Shown here piece by piece: positions 9,123-16,883 of a stretch of DNA of 64,000 nucleotides. The translations under genes were made by a program, and so were the position numbers. Source of the DNA: an uncultured Alphaproteobacteria bacterium (lineage in GTDB: Bacteria > Pseudomonadota > Alphaproteobacteria > HIMB59); the NCBI GenBank assembly GCA_902518505.1, contig CABYGG010000001.1, positions 62,001 to 126,000 on the forward strand, read 5' to 3'. The notes under the pieces are model-generated. The model did not search any database. It was not told the origin of the DNA and saw only the letters and a program-made list of their open reading frames with translations. The stretch's first letter is position 1. Every line of letters starts with the position of its first letter.

Positions 9123-9190
9123 AAGTCATTATTTACCTTTCAAATTAAGTACGGTTTTTTTAAAGTTTTATTAATGTTTTTCAAGAAAAA

Positions 9191-10489
9191 TTAATTACTA
9201 AATAGAGATATATGCCTAAAAAATGTTGGATAGCTTGTTTTTACACACGATTTATCTTTTATTATATTGTTTTTTTTACAAATCATATTTGCGATAAAAA
9301 ATGACATTAATATTCTGTGATCATCATTATGTCTAATAACTGCAGCACCCCTTTTTAAATTTCTATCACCAAATATATGTAAATCATATTTTTTAACTAC
9401 TGATTTTACACCAATTTTTTTTAAGTTTTGATGTATCAGTTCTAATCTATTACTCTCTTTGACCGTTAATTCTTTAAGTCCTTTAAAAATTGTTAAACCA
9501 TCTGCAAAAGAGGCTACTATAGATAGAATTGGTATTTCATCTATTTGCAAAGGGATATCTTCTGATTTTAAAGTAGTCGAACGTAAGTTATTTTTTTGTT
9601 CAATTTTAATATCAGCAACTAATTCATTATGAATTTTTCTTCTATTAATTATATTAATATTTCCACCCATATTCTTTAAAGTTTTTATAAAACCAATTCG
9701 TGTATTGTTAAAAAGCAAATTTTTTACAATTAGTTTTGAACCAGGTTTTAAACAAGCAGCGGAAATAAAAAAAGCGGCTGAGGAGGGGTCACCAGGTACA
9801 TCGTATTTGATAGATTTAAGTTCTTTATCATTTTTCATCTCTATAAATCTATGTAAAAGGTTTTCCCTAACTTTTATATTATATCCCATAGAATAAAGCA
9901 TATTTTCTGTATGATCTCTTGTACTTTTAAATTCTTTAATTTTTACTTTTCCATTAGTGTTTAAAGCAGAGAGCATTATCGCACTTTTGATTTGCGCGGA
10001 TGGAATAATTATATTAAATGATAAAGGTACTGCTTTTCCGGTACCTTTTAATTTTATTGGAGGGAATAGGTTTTTCTTCAATTCAATTTTTGCACCTATT
10101 TTAGTTAAGTGTTCTGTAACTCTTTTCATTGGCCTTTTACTAAGAGACGCATCACCAACGAGAGTTACTTTGATATTATTTGATGAAATTAAACCAGATA
10201 ATAGTCTTATACCAGTTCCTGAGTTACCAAGATCTATTACTTTCCTTGGTTCAAATAAACCACCTGGAGGAATACCAAAAATAATGTACTTACCTTTCTT
10301 TCTTTTAATTTGAACACCCAACAATTTCATTGCCTTCAGTGTGTTCATTACATCTTCTCCCTGTAATAAGTTAGTAATTTCAGATTTACCAGTTGCCTGT
10401 CCTGCTAAAATCAAAATTCTATGACTTATAGATTTATCACCTGGAGGAAAATAAGTACCTTTAATTAAGCTTTTATTATTAAAAGGCAT
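9191..10489 (-). CDS. aroA: 3-phosphoshikimate 1-carboxyvinyltransferase (EPSP synthase)
   Basis: AroA transfers enolpyruvyl from PEP to shikimate 3-phosphate in chorismate synthesis. The 432-residue protein shows the N-terminal PPGDKSISHR motif (Lys19-Ser20 contact substrate), LGNSGTGIRLL around 87-97, and DHRILMSF near the C terminus. The SGTG stretch reads G-T-G rather than the G-N-A-G-T found in class I enzymes, in line with class II-like alphaproteobacterial proteins. It follows lptB by four bases and is followed by rpsA without the usual cmk gene. No sign of truncation. Confidence 0.95.
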   Translation of the reverse strand: MPFNNKSLIKGTYFPPGDKSISHRILILAGQATGKSEITNLLQGEDVMNTLKAMKLLGVQIKRKKGKYIIFGIPPGGLFEPRKVIDLGNSGTGIRLLSGLISSNNIKVTLVGDASLSKRPMKRVTEHLTKIGAKIELKKNLFPPIKLKGTGKAVPLSFNIIIPSAQIKSAIMLSALNTNGKVKIKEFKSTRDHTENMLYSMGYNIKVRENLLHRFIEMKNDKELKSIKYDVPGDPSSAAFFISAACLKPGSKLIVKNLLFNNTRIGFIKTLKNMGGNINIINRRKIHNELVADIKIEQKNNLRSTTLKSEDIPLQIDEIPILSIVASFADGLTIFKGLKELTVKESNRLELIHQNLKKIGVKSVVKKYDLHIFGDRNLKRGAAVIRHNDDHRILMSFFIANMICKKNNIIKDKSCVKTSYPTFFRHISLFSN

Positions 10490-10493
10490 ATAG

Positions 10494-11213
10494 CTAGTTG
10501 TAATTTTTGCCTAAGTATATTTTTTTTACAAATTGATCGGATATAATTTCTTTCGGAGTTCCTGATTTTATTATCTCTCCATTATAAATTATGTATCCAT
10601 ACTCAACAATACTCAAAGCTTCTTTAACATTATGGTCAGTTATTATTATCCCTATATTCATTTTTTTTAGTAACATAATTGTAGACTTTACTTCTTCTAT
10701 CGCTATTGGGTCAATGCCTGCAAAAGGCTCGTCAAGTAAAAGAAATTTTGGACTGCTTGCCAAAGCTCTTGCTATCTCAGTTCTTCTCCTTTCACCTCCA
10801 GATAATAATTTACCTTTAGTTTTTTGAAAATTACCTAAAGAAAATTTTTCAATAAGATTATTAGTAATTTTTTTTGATTGATTTTTATCGTGAAATAATT
10901 CAGCTATAGAAAAAATATTATCAAATACATTTAAATCTCTAAAAATTGATGCCTCCTGAGGGAGATATGAGATACCAAGTTTTGTTCTCAAATTTAAACT
11001 TTTTCCATCTAAACTATTTTCATCTAAAAAAATTTCACCCAGGTCCGGAGACAAAAAACCAGCAACAATATTAAAGAGTGTTGTCTTACCACTCCCATTT
11101 GGTCCAAGTAAACCATTTATTCTATTGCTATTAAATTCTAAGCTTACTTTGTTTAAAGCTTTTTTTGATTTAAAGCTTTTACTAACTTTTATAAGTTTAA
11201 TTGTTTGAGTCAT
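10494..11213 (-). CDS. lptB: LPS export ABC transporter ATP-binding protein
   Basis: LptB is the ATPase that powers LPS extraction from the inner membrane by LptFG. The 239-residue ABC domain has Walker A GPNGSGKTT at 37-45, the Q-loop in YLPQEAS, signature LSGGE at 137-141, Walker B FLLLDE at 157-162 and the H-loop in ITDHN. The ERRRTEIARAL helix and the TDHNVKEAL segment are typical of LptB rather than of other ABC ATPases. It overlaps lptA by 17 bases and follows lptC and kdsD, the standard LPS assembly cluster. Unlike many alphaproteobacteria, no rpoN, hpf or ptsN follows; aroA does. Confidence 0.94.
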   Translation of the reverse strand: MTQTIKLIKVSKSFKSKKALNKVSLEFNSNRINGLLGPNGSGKTTLFNIVAGFLSPDLGEIFLDENSLDGKSLNLRTKLGISYLPQEASIFRDLNVFDNIFSIAELFHDKNQSKKITNNLIEKFSLGNFQKTKGKLLSGGERRRTEIARALASSPKFLLLDEPFAGIDPIAIEEVKSTIMLLKKMNIGIIITDHNVKEALSIVEYGYIIYNGEIIKSGTPKEIISDQFVKKIYLGKNYN

Positions 11214-11661
11214 TTTCTAATAAAACTTCAACAAGTGAGTCTTTATCAGCTGAATTGAGTATCCTTTTGTTATTATCAATATCAGCAATTAGCTCATAAC
11301 CAGTAAGTAATCTTGTTGGAGATTCAATAGATACATCACCTGTAAGAACAATTATATTATCATCTTTGGTGTAAATCGCATGATTTCCTCTAAAAATTTC
11401 ATCTTTAAATTCTATGACCACGTTTTCAAATAACTCAACTATAGTAAATATTTCTTCATTATTTTCTTCAACGTAATTTGCTATCATTTTATCAGAATAA
11501 GCAATAAATTTTTCATTCTTAAACTCTACATCTCCATTTGCTGTATATTTTTTATTTTCTGAGTCCCAGATAAGTGTATCACTTGCCTTTACATAACTAT
11601 CCGAATAAGATGTAGAGATAAAAAAAAAGGAAACAATTAGATATAATATTTTATTAATCAA
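11197..11661 (-). CDS. lptA: LptA, periplasmic LPS transport protein
   Basis: LptA forms the periplasmic bridge that carries LPS between LptC and LptD. This 154-residue protein has an N-terminal signal peptide (about residues 1-21, ending near STSYSDS) and an OstA-type beta-jellyroll with the repeating strand pattern YTANGDVEFKNEKFIAYSD and FRGNHAIYTKDDNIIVLTGD. It is shorter than the E. coli protein but in range for small alphaproteobacterial genomes. The gene is sandwiched between lptC (eight-base overlap) and lptB (17-base overlap), which makes the call firm despite low sequence conservation. Confidence 0.85.
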   Translation of the reverse strand: MINKILYLIVSFFFISTSYSDSYVKASDTLIWDSENKKYTANGDVEFKNEKFIAYSDKMIANYVEENNEEIFTIVELFENVVIEFKDEIFRGNHAIYTKDDNIIVLTGDVSIESPTRLLTGYELIADIDNNKRILNSADKDSLVEVLLENDSNN

Positions 11662-12079
11662 TCAAAAACTCTACTTCACCCTTAAAGATAATTATACCCT
11701 CATTATCTATGTTTTTGAAACCTTTGGATTTCAATACTCCCATAGAATTTATCACTTTAACAGGGTCATTGCTATTTGATATTTCTTCTTTAAGTTTAAT
11801 AAAAATATTCTCGCCGTAAATTTTATACTCTTTATTTTCTAAATATGAACTTCCTTCAAGATAAATATTATCTTCATCAATTTTATTTAATTTTTCAGAT
11901 CCAATTTTCGTAATACCAGATTTACTCAAAACAATGCTAGAAAAGTTTTCAACAGTTATATTTTTTTTACTAAAATCTTCAGATAAAGGTCTTTGGTTAT
12001 AAAAATATATAAAAATTTGGACAGCTAAAAAAAAAATAATAAAAAAATTAATTATCTTTTTGTTTATATTTCTAATCAT
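11654..12079 (-). CDS. lptC: LptC, inner-membrane LPS transport protein (short form)
   Basis: LptC anchors the LPS bridge in the inner membrane and hands LPS to LptA. The 141-residue protein has one N-terminal membrane helix (about 10-27) followed by an extracytoplasmic beta-rich segment with IYLEGSSYLENKEYKIYGENIFIKL and a final EGIIIFKGEVEF strand. It is shorter than the roughly 190 residues usual for LptC, so the jellyroll may be trimmed. Identification rests on topology, strand pattern and position between kdsD and lptA; it overlaps both by eight bases. Confidence 0.78.
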   Translation of the reverse strand: MIRNINKKIINFFIIFFLAVQIFIYFYNQRPLSEDFSKKNITVENFSSIVLSKSGITKIGSEKLNKIDEDNIYLEGSSYLENKEYKIYGENIFIKLKEEISNSNDPVKVINSMGVLKSKGFKNIDNEGIIIFKGEVEFLID

Positions 12080-13019
12080 TTTCTAAACATTTTTTTATAT
12101 TAACGATGCCAATGGGTTTATTTTTTTTGACAATAATCAGGCTTGTAATGGAATATTTATTCATAAGAACAATAGCAGATGATATTAATAAGTCTCCAGT
12201 TGTAACAATAGGTTTGCTTTTCATGATTTTTGTGGCTTTTTCATTCATGTCTATATTTGCAATTGATCTTCTTAAATCACCATCTGTAATAATGCCTCTT
12301 ATTTTTTCATTATTATCCAAGACTATTACACAACCATATTTTTTTTCAGTCATTATTAAAACAGCGTCAATTATAGACGAATTAGTGTTGATTATAGGAA
12401 TATCAGTATCCATAATCTCATTAAGCGTTTTCAATTTTCTTCCAATTTTTCCTCCTGGATGAAGCTCAAAAAAAGATCTTTTGTCAAATTTTCTCAAACT
12501 CAAGACTGAACAGCAAAGAGCATCACCTAGAGCTAAGGACATAGTGGTGGAAGTAGTTGGAATTATTTGTAATTTGTCTGCCTCAGAATGATTAGGTAAA
12601 ATTAAATTTATATCTGAATTTTTTGATAATAAGCTCTTGTTTGTAGAAGTAATTGAAATAATTTTAATTTTTATTTTTTTACTAAAGTTTATTAAATCAG
12701 ATAACTCATTAGATTCCCCAGAGTTTGATAAAATTATTAAAATATCATTTTTTTCTATAATTCCCATATCTCCATGACTTGCATCTACAGGATTTAAATA
12801 AATTGCTGGTATTCCAGTTGAAGTGAAAGAAGCTGCAATTTTAGCAGCAATATTTCCGCTTTTTCCAACACCTGAAATAATTATTTTACCGCTTAGTTTT
12901 GAAATGAGCTCAACAGCTCTAATAAAATCTTTATCTATACTTTTTGACAACTTGGCTAAAGCCTGGGATTCTAACTTTATTACCTCTTGACCTACTTTTT
13001 TTATTTTGGATTTTGTCAT
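12072..13019 (-). CDS. kdsD: Arabinose-5-phosphate isomerase (KpsF/GutQ family)
   Basis: KdsD converts ribulose 5-phosphate to arabinose 5-phosphate, the precursor of the LPS sugar Kdo. The 315-residue protein has an N-terminal SIS domain (about 35-175) with SGVGKSGNIA and the LNPVDASHGDMG loop, and two C-terminal CBS domains (about 200-260 and 265-315) with GCVIVLDNNEKIRGIITDGDLRR. Domain order and length match KdsD exactly. It lies upstream of lptC in the LPS cluster, overlapping it by eight bases, and follows the RNase D gene after three bases. Its presence implies a Kdo-containing LPS. Confidence 0.94.
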   Translation of the reverse strand: MTKSKIKKVGQEVIKLESQALAKLSKSIDKDFIRAVELISKLSGKIIISGVGKSGNIAAKIAASFTSTGIPAIYLNPVDASHGDMGIIEKNDILIILSNSGESNELSDLINFSKKIKIKIISITSTNKSLLSKNSDINLILPNHSEADKLQIIPTTSTTMSLALGDALCCSVLSLRKFDKRSFFELHPGGKIGRKLKTLNEIMDTDIPIINTNSSIIDAVLIMTEKKYGCVIVLDNNEKIRGIITDGDLRRSIANIDMNEKATKIMKSKPIVTTGDLLISSAIVLMNKYSITSLIIVKKNKPIGIVNIKKCLEND

Positions 13020-13022
13020 TGA

Positions 13023-13655
13023 TTACTTGTGTGCAAAGATATCCATTTCTTCCCAACCTTGTAAATCTAAATCTACTCTAACTTCCAAAAATTTCATTAT
13101 TGATTTGAAGAGTTTCATTCTTTTTTGATTAACTAATTTATTATTTAAGGCTGATTTAATTTCAGATAAATATAAAACATCATTCATAGCGTAATTAATT
13201 TGTTTTTTATTTAGTTTTTTCTTACTCCAATCGGAAGACTGCTCTGTTTTATCTAATTGGATATCCAATATTTCATTTACTAAATCTTTAAGACCATGTT
13301 TGGAAGAGTAAGTCCGAGTTAATTTTGATGCTATCTTTGTACAAAAAACATTTTTAACATTTATTTTTAAATTTTCTTTTAATACTGCCATATCAAATCT
13401 TCCAAAATGAAAAATTTTTGTTAAATCATTATTTTCTAATAATGATTTTATATTTTTTGATAATTTTGGAGATAAGTCTTCTTCAAATTTAATTAGATAA
13501 ACTTTTTTATCAGTTTCATTTCTTAGTTGAATAAGACACAGTCGATCTCTTTTAATATTTAAACCCAGAGTTTCTGTATCAATAGAAATGTCCCCTTTGA
13601 ATGATCTAAGAAGTTTTGCTGGTAGATCATTTTGAAATAATTGATAATTTGACAT
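13023..13655 (-). CDS. rnd: Ribonuclease D-type 3'-5' exonuclease, catalytic domain only
   Basis: A 210-residue DEDD-family exonuclease. Motif I is IDTETLGL (Asp26, Glu28), motif II lies in HFGRFDMAVL, and motif III is YAMNDVLYL with the Tyr and Asp of DEDDy enzymes. The HRDC domains of full-length RNase D are absent, as in the short alphaproteobacterial homologues. It would trim the 3' ends of tRNAs and other structured RNAs. It is the first gene of the long minus-strand run; 35 bases separate its ATG from the divergent NDUFA9-like gene, so both promoters must fit in or overlap that gap. Confidence 0.9.
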   Translation of the reverse strand: MSNYQLFQNDLPAKLLRSFKGDISIDTETLGLNIKRDRLCLIQLRNETDKKVYLIKFEEDLSPKLSKNIKSLLENNDLTKIFHFGRFDMAVLKENLKINVKNVFCTKIASKLTRTYSSKHGLKDLVNEILDIQLDKTEQSSDWSKKKLNKKQINYAMNDVLYLSEIKSALNNKLVNQKRMKLFKSIMKFLEVRVDLDLQGWEEMDIFAHK

Positions 13656-13690
13656 TCTAGAACATATATTTATATAAGATAGATATTACA

Positions 13691-14620
13691 ATGAAAAACA
13701 AAAATATACTGGTTTTCGGATCTACAGGCTTCATAGGAAGAAGTATAACGAAAAGACTATTACAAAATGGTGACAAATTAATATGTCCGGTAAGAAATGC
13801 TAGGAGAGTAAAAAGAAATATACTTTCAGGTGATATAGGGCAGATAGAAGTAATAGAATTTGATATTCATAATTTAGAAGAAATTAAAAGTTTAATTGCA
13901 AATTCAGACTTAGTAATTAATTTAATTGGTATTTTATATGAAAAAAATAATTTATCATTTGAATTGGTTCATTACTTACTGCCAAAAAAAATTGCTAATT
14001 ATTGTGAATTATACAAAAAACCTTTTCTTCATGTCTCTGGCTTAGGGTCTACTTTTCAAACAAAATCAAATTATTTAATCAGCAAAAAAATGGGTGAGGA
14101 ATATATCGAAAATAATAACTCTAACTATATTATTATAAGACCAAGTACTGTCTTTGGAGAGGAAGACAATTTCTTTAATTTATTCGGTAAGATGGCTAAG
14201 CTTTTACCTTTTCTTCCAGTGATTAAAAATGGGACAACTAGATTTCAACCAATATATGTAAATGATTTGTCTCTTCTTATTTTTAATTTACTTCATAAAT
14301 TTGATAAGTATAAAAATTCTAATTTAGCAGCAGTTGGGAATGATATATTTACATTTAAAGAAATTTTGAGTCATATTTTTTTTTCTTTGAAAAAAAAGGA
14401 GAGATTTTTTTACATACCTTCTTTTTTGGCAATTGTTCAAGGTAAAGTATTAGAAAAACTACCAAAACCTTTATTTACATATGATCAGTATGTAACTCTT
14501 TCTCATGATAGTATTTCGGAGGGAAGTCAAAAATTAGTAACTGAAATATTACAACAAGATTTATCAGATATGAAGGTTATCACCTCAGAATATCTAAAAA
14601 AGTTTATAGATAAAGTTTAA
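13691..14620 (+). CDS. NDUFA9-like NAD(P)-binding protein (complex I assembly family)
   Basis: A 309-residue Rossmann protein of the atypical short-chain dehydrogenase type. GSTGFIG at 10-16 binds the nucleotide, VINLIGILYE lines the cofactor pocket, and the SGLGS-x-K/Y region (SNYLISKKMGEEYI) keeps a Tyr-x3-Lys-like arrangement. The VFGEEDNFFNLF and FQPIYVNDL segments are characteristic of the complex I NDUFA9 subfamily, whose bacterial members stand next to uppP in many alphaproteobacteria, as here. A structural or assembly role in NADH dehydrogenase is inferred from the family; a catalytic role is not excluded. Its stop codon abuts the convergent uppP stop with no gap. Confidence 0.82.
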   Translation: MKNKNILVFGSTGFIGRSITKRLLQNGDKLICPVRNARRVKRNILSGDIGQIEVIEFDIHNLEEIKSLIANSDLVINLIGILYEKNNLSFELVHYLLPKKIANYCELYKKPFLHVSGLGSTFQTKSNYLISKKMGEEYIENNNSNYIIIRPSTVFGEEDNFFNLFGKMAKLLPFLPVIKNGTTRFQPIYVNDLSLLIFNLLHKFDKYKNSNLAAVGNDIFTFKEILSHIFFSLKKKERFFYIPSFLAIVQGKVLEKLPKPLFTYDQYVTLSHDSISEGSQKLVTEILQQDLSDMKVITSEYLKKFIDKV

Positions 14621-15376
14621 TTAAGATACATAGATTAATAAAATTAAACCTAATAAAACTCTATAAATCACAAAAGGTGTAAAGCCAATTTTATTTATCA
14701 CTTTAATAAATACAGATATTGTAAAATATGCTGCAAAAAATGTAGTTATAAAAATTAAAGATAGATTTTTATCTATAATAAAATTTTCAAATTTTTTAAT
14801 ATTGGAAAAAAAAGACAAACAGATAATAGGTATACCCATATATAAACTATAAATAGATGAATATTTTCTATCTTCTCCAAATATTCTGAATGCAATTATA
14901 CAACTTCCTGCTCTACTGAAACCTGGTAAAAAAGCTAGACATTGAAAAAATCCAGCTAAAATAAATTTGGTACTTTTATTGTTGATTTTAAACTTAAACT
15001 TTTCTGTTTTATCTGAAACATAGAGTAATATTGCTCCAGTAATCGAAGTGTATCCAATTAACTCTAAACTTATATAACTTACATCATAGAATTTGATTAT
15101 AAATCCTATTAGAATTGCAGGCACAGTCGCATAGATTAAAATTTTCCAGTAAGCTTTGATATTTGATTTTGAAAAATGTTTGTTTGCGAATAAATATATT
15201 AATAAAGCTAACAAAGATGCAAAGTGTGCTGTTGTTTCATGTAAATAATTTCTAGACTCTAAGCTTTTAAATAGGATTTCTAAGATATTAAGGTGCCCAC
15301 TGGAACTAATGGGGATAAATTCAGTAATTCCCTGTATTAATCCATAAAAAATATAAAAAATACTACTATCAGTCAT
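14621..15376 (-). CDS. uppP: Undecaprenyl-diphosphate phosphatase (BacA/UppP)
   Basis: UppP is an integral membrane enzyme that recycles undecaprenyl pyrophosphate to the monophosphate used as carrier for peptidoglycan and LPS precursors. The 251-residue protein has the two family motifs: GITEFIPISSSGHLN (Glu19 and the SSSGH at 24-28) and PGFSRAGS near residue 155-162, set in about seven or eight membrane helices. It is slightly shorter than the roughly 265 residues usual. It converges with the NDUFA9-like gene, with the two stop codons immediately adjacent and no terminator visible between them. Confidence 0.94.
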   Translation of the reverse strand: MTDSSIFYIFYGLIQGITEFIPISSSGHLNILEILFKSLESRNYLHETTAHFASLLALLIYLFANKHFSKSNIKAYWKILIYATVPAILIGFIIKFYDVSYISLELIGYTSITGAILLYVSDKTEKFKFKINNKSTKFILAGFFQCLAFLPGFSRAGSCIIAFRIFGEDRKYSSIYSLYMGIPIICLSFFSNIKKFENFIIDKNLSLIFITTFFAAYFTISVFIKVINKIGFTPFVIYRVLLGLILLIYVS

Positions 15377-15470
15377 AATTTATTATCATTTATAAGTTTA
15401 CTTAACTCATAAACATTTGTATTAATACATTCCATTTATTTGTAGGAGAATAAAGTAATATTTTATTATC

Positions 15471-16883
15471 ATGCTAGAGTTTCATAAAAAAAAATCTAAG
15501 AATCCCTCTAAAACTGAACCTGAAAAAAGAATAAAGGATTTTCAGGAGATTTATAGTCAGTTTGATAAGAATGACTCTGTTGAACAATCGTCAAGATGTT
15601 CCCAATGCGGAATCCCATATTGTCAAATACATTGCCCTTTAAACAATAATATACCAGATTGGCTACGTTACATTGCAGAAGGCCGATTGGAGGAAGCTTA
15701 TCAGGTATCTGCGTCTACAAATGCATTTCCGGAGGTATGTGGTAGAGTTTGTCCTCAAGATCGTTTGTGTGAAGGTAATTGTGTTGTCGAACAGGCAGGC
15801 TTTGGAGCCATTACAATAGGTAATTTAGAAAAATACCTCACAGAAATAGCATGGGAAAAAGGATGGGTTAAAAACTTATCATCACAAAACCAATATAAAC
15901 AGAAAGTTGCAATAATAGGATCGGGTCCTGCAGGAATGGCTGCGTCAGCCTATTTAACTCAAAACGGATATCAAGTAGATGTCTATGAAAAACACGACCG
16001 AGCTGGTGGTTTGATGATTTACGGCATACCTAACTTTAAATTAGACAAAAAAATTGTTGAGAGAAGAACAGAGTGGCTTACTAATAGCGGTGTTGTATTT
16101 AATTTAAACACGGAAGTTGGAAAAAATATTTCCTTTCAAGATTTGGAAAAAGATTATGATGCAATATTAATTGCAACAGGCGTATACAAAGCAAGACAAT
16201 TAGATATTGATACCACATCAGTCAATAATAGCATTCCTGCTTTAGATTTTTTAATTGAGAGTAATAGAACCGGTTTAGGTGACTCTCCCTCAAAAAATAA
16301 ATATCTTACAGCAAAAGATAAACATGTAGTAGTTATTGGAGGAGGTGATACTGCTATGGATTGTGTTAGAACAGCCATTAGACAGCAAGCAAAAGAAGTT
16401 ACTTGTCTTTACAGAAGAAACAAAGAAAATATGCCTGGATCAGCAAGAGAAGTTTTAAATGCAGAGCAAGAGGGCATCAAATTTAATTGGCTATCTGTTC
16501 CTTCTAAAATTATCAGCGATAGCTCTACTGCAACGAGTATGACATACAAAGTGGCTGCATTAGGTGAGGTGGACGAGAGTGGAAGAAGAAAACCAATTGA
16601 TACTGGTGTTGAAAAACAAATAAAAAGTGACTTAATTATTCAAGCTCTTGGCTTTGAGCCTGAAGATTTGAACAATAATTTCAAAACAAATATTGAATTA
16701 ACTAGCTGGAATACAGTTAAAGTTGATTTTAAAAAGTTTCAAACTAGCAAACCAAAGATTTTTGCTGCAGGGGATATTGTTAGGGGTGCTTCTCTAGTTG
16801 TTTGGGCGATACATGATGGCCGAGAAGTTGCAAAATCAATTCACAATTTCTTACAGAGTTCGAAAATTAAAAAAGCTTCATGA
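15471..16883 (+). CDS. gltD: Glutamate synthase (NADPH) small subunit
   Basis: GltD takes electrons from NADPH and passes them to GltB for reductive glutamate synthesis. The 470-residue protein has N-terminal Cys clusters for 4Fe-4S centres (Cys43, 46, 51, 55 and Cys90, 94, 100, 104), an FAD GSGPAG motif at 150-155 and an NADPH GGGDTAMD motif near 288-295. Length matches the family. The ATG at 15471 has only a weak ribosome site; a GTAGGAG lies about 30 bases upstream. It overlaps gltB by four bases (ATGA), so the subunits are coupled. The order gltD-gltB is the reverse of E. coli. Confidence 0.96.
   Translation: MLEFHKKKSKNPSKTEPEKRIKDFQEIYSQFDKNDSVEQSSRCSQCGIPYCQIHCPLNNNIPDWLRYIAEGRLEEAYQVSASTNAFPEVCGRVCPQDRLCEGNCVVEQAGFGAITIGNLEKYLTEIAWEKGWVKNLSSQNQYKQKVAIIGSGPAGMAASAYLTQNGYQVDVYEKHDRAGGLMIYGIPNFKLDKKIVERRTEWLTNSGVVFNLNTEVGKNISFQDLEKDYDAILIATGVYKARQLDIDTTSVNNSIPALDFLIESNRTGLGDSPSKNKYLTAKDKHVVVIGGGDTAMDCVRTAIRQQAKEVTCLYRRNKENMPGSAREVLNAEQEGIKFNWLSVPSKIISDSSTATSMTYKVAALGEVDESGRRKPIDTGVEKQIKSDLIIQALGFEPEDLNNNFKTNIELTSWNTVKVDFKKFQTSKPKIFAAGDIVRGASLVVWAIHDGREVAKSIHNFLQSSKIKKAS

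Noticed and set aside
15377-15470. Small gene between uppP and gltD
   Set aside because: No frame longer than a few codons with a start; only promoter-like AT-rich DNA.
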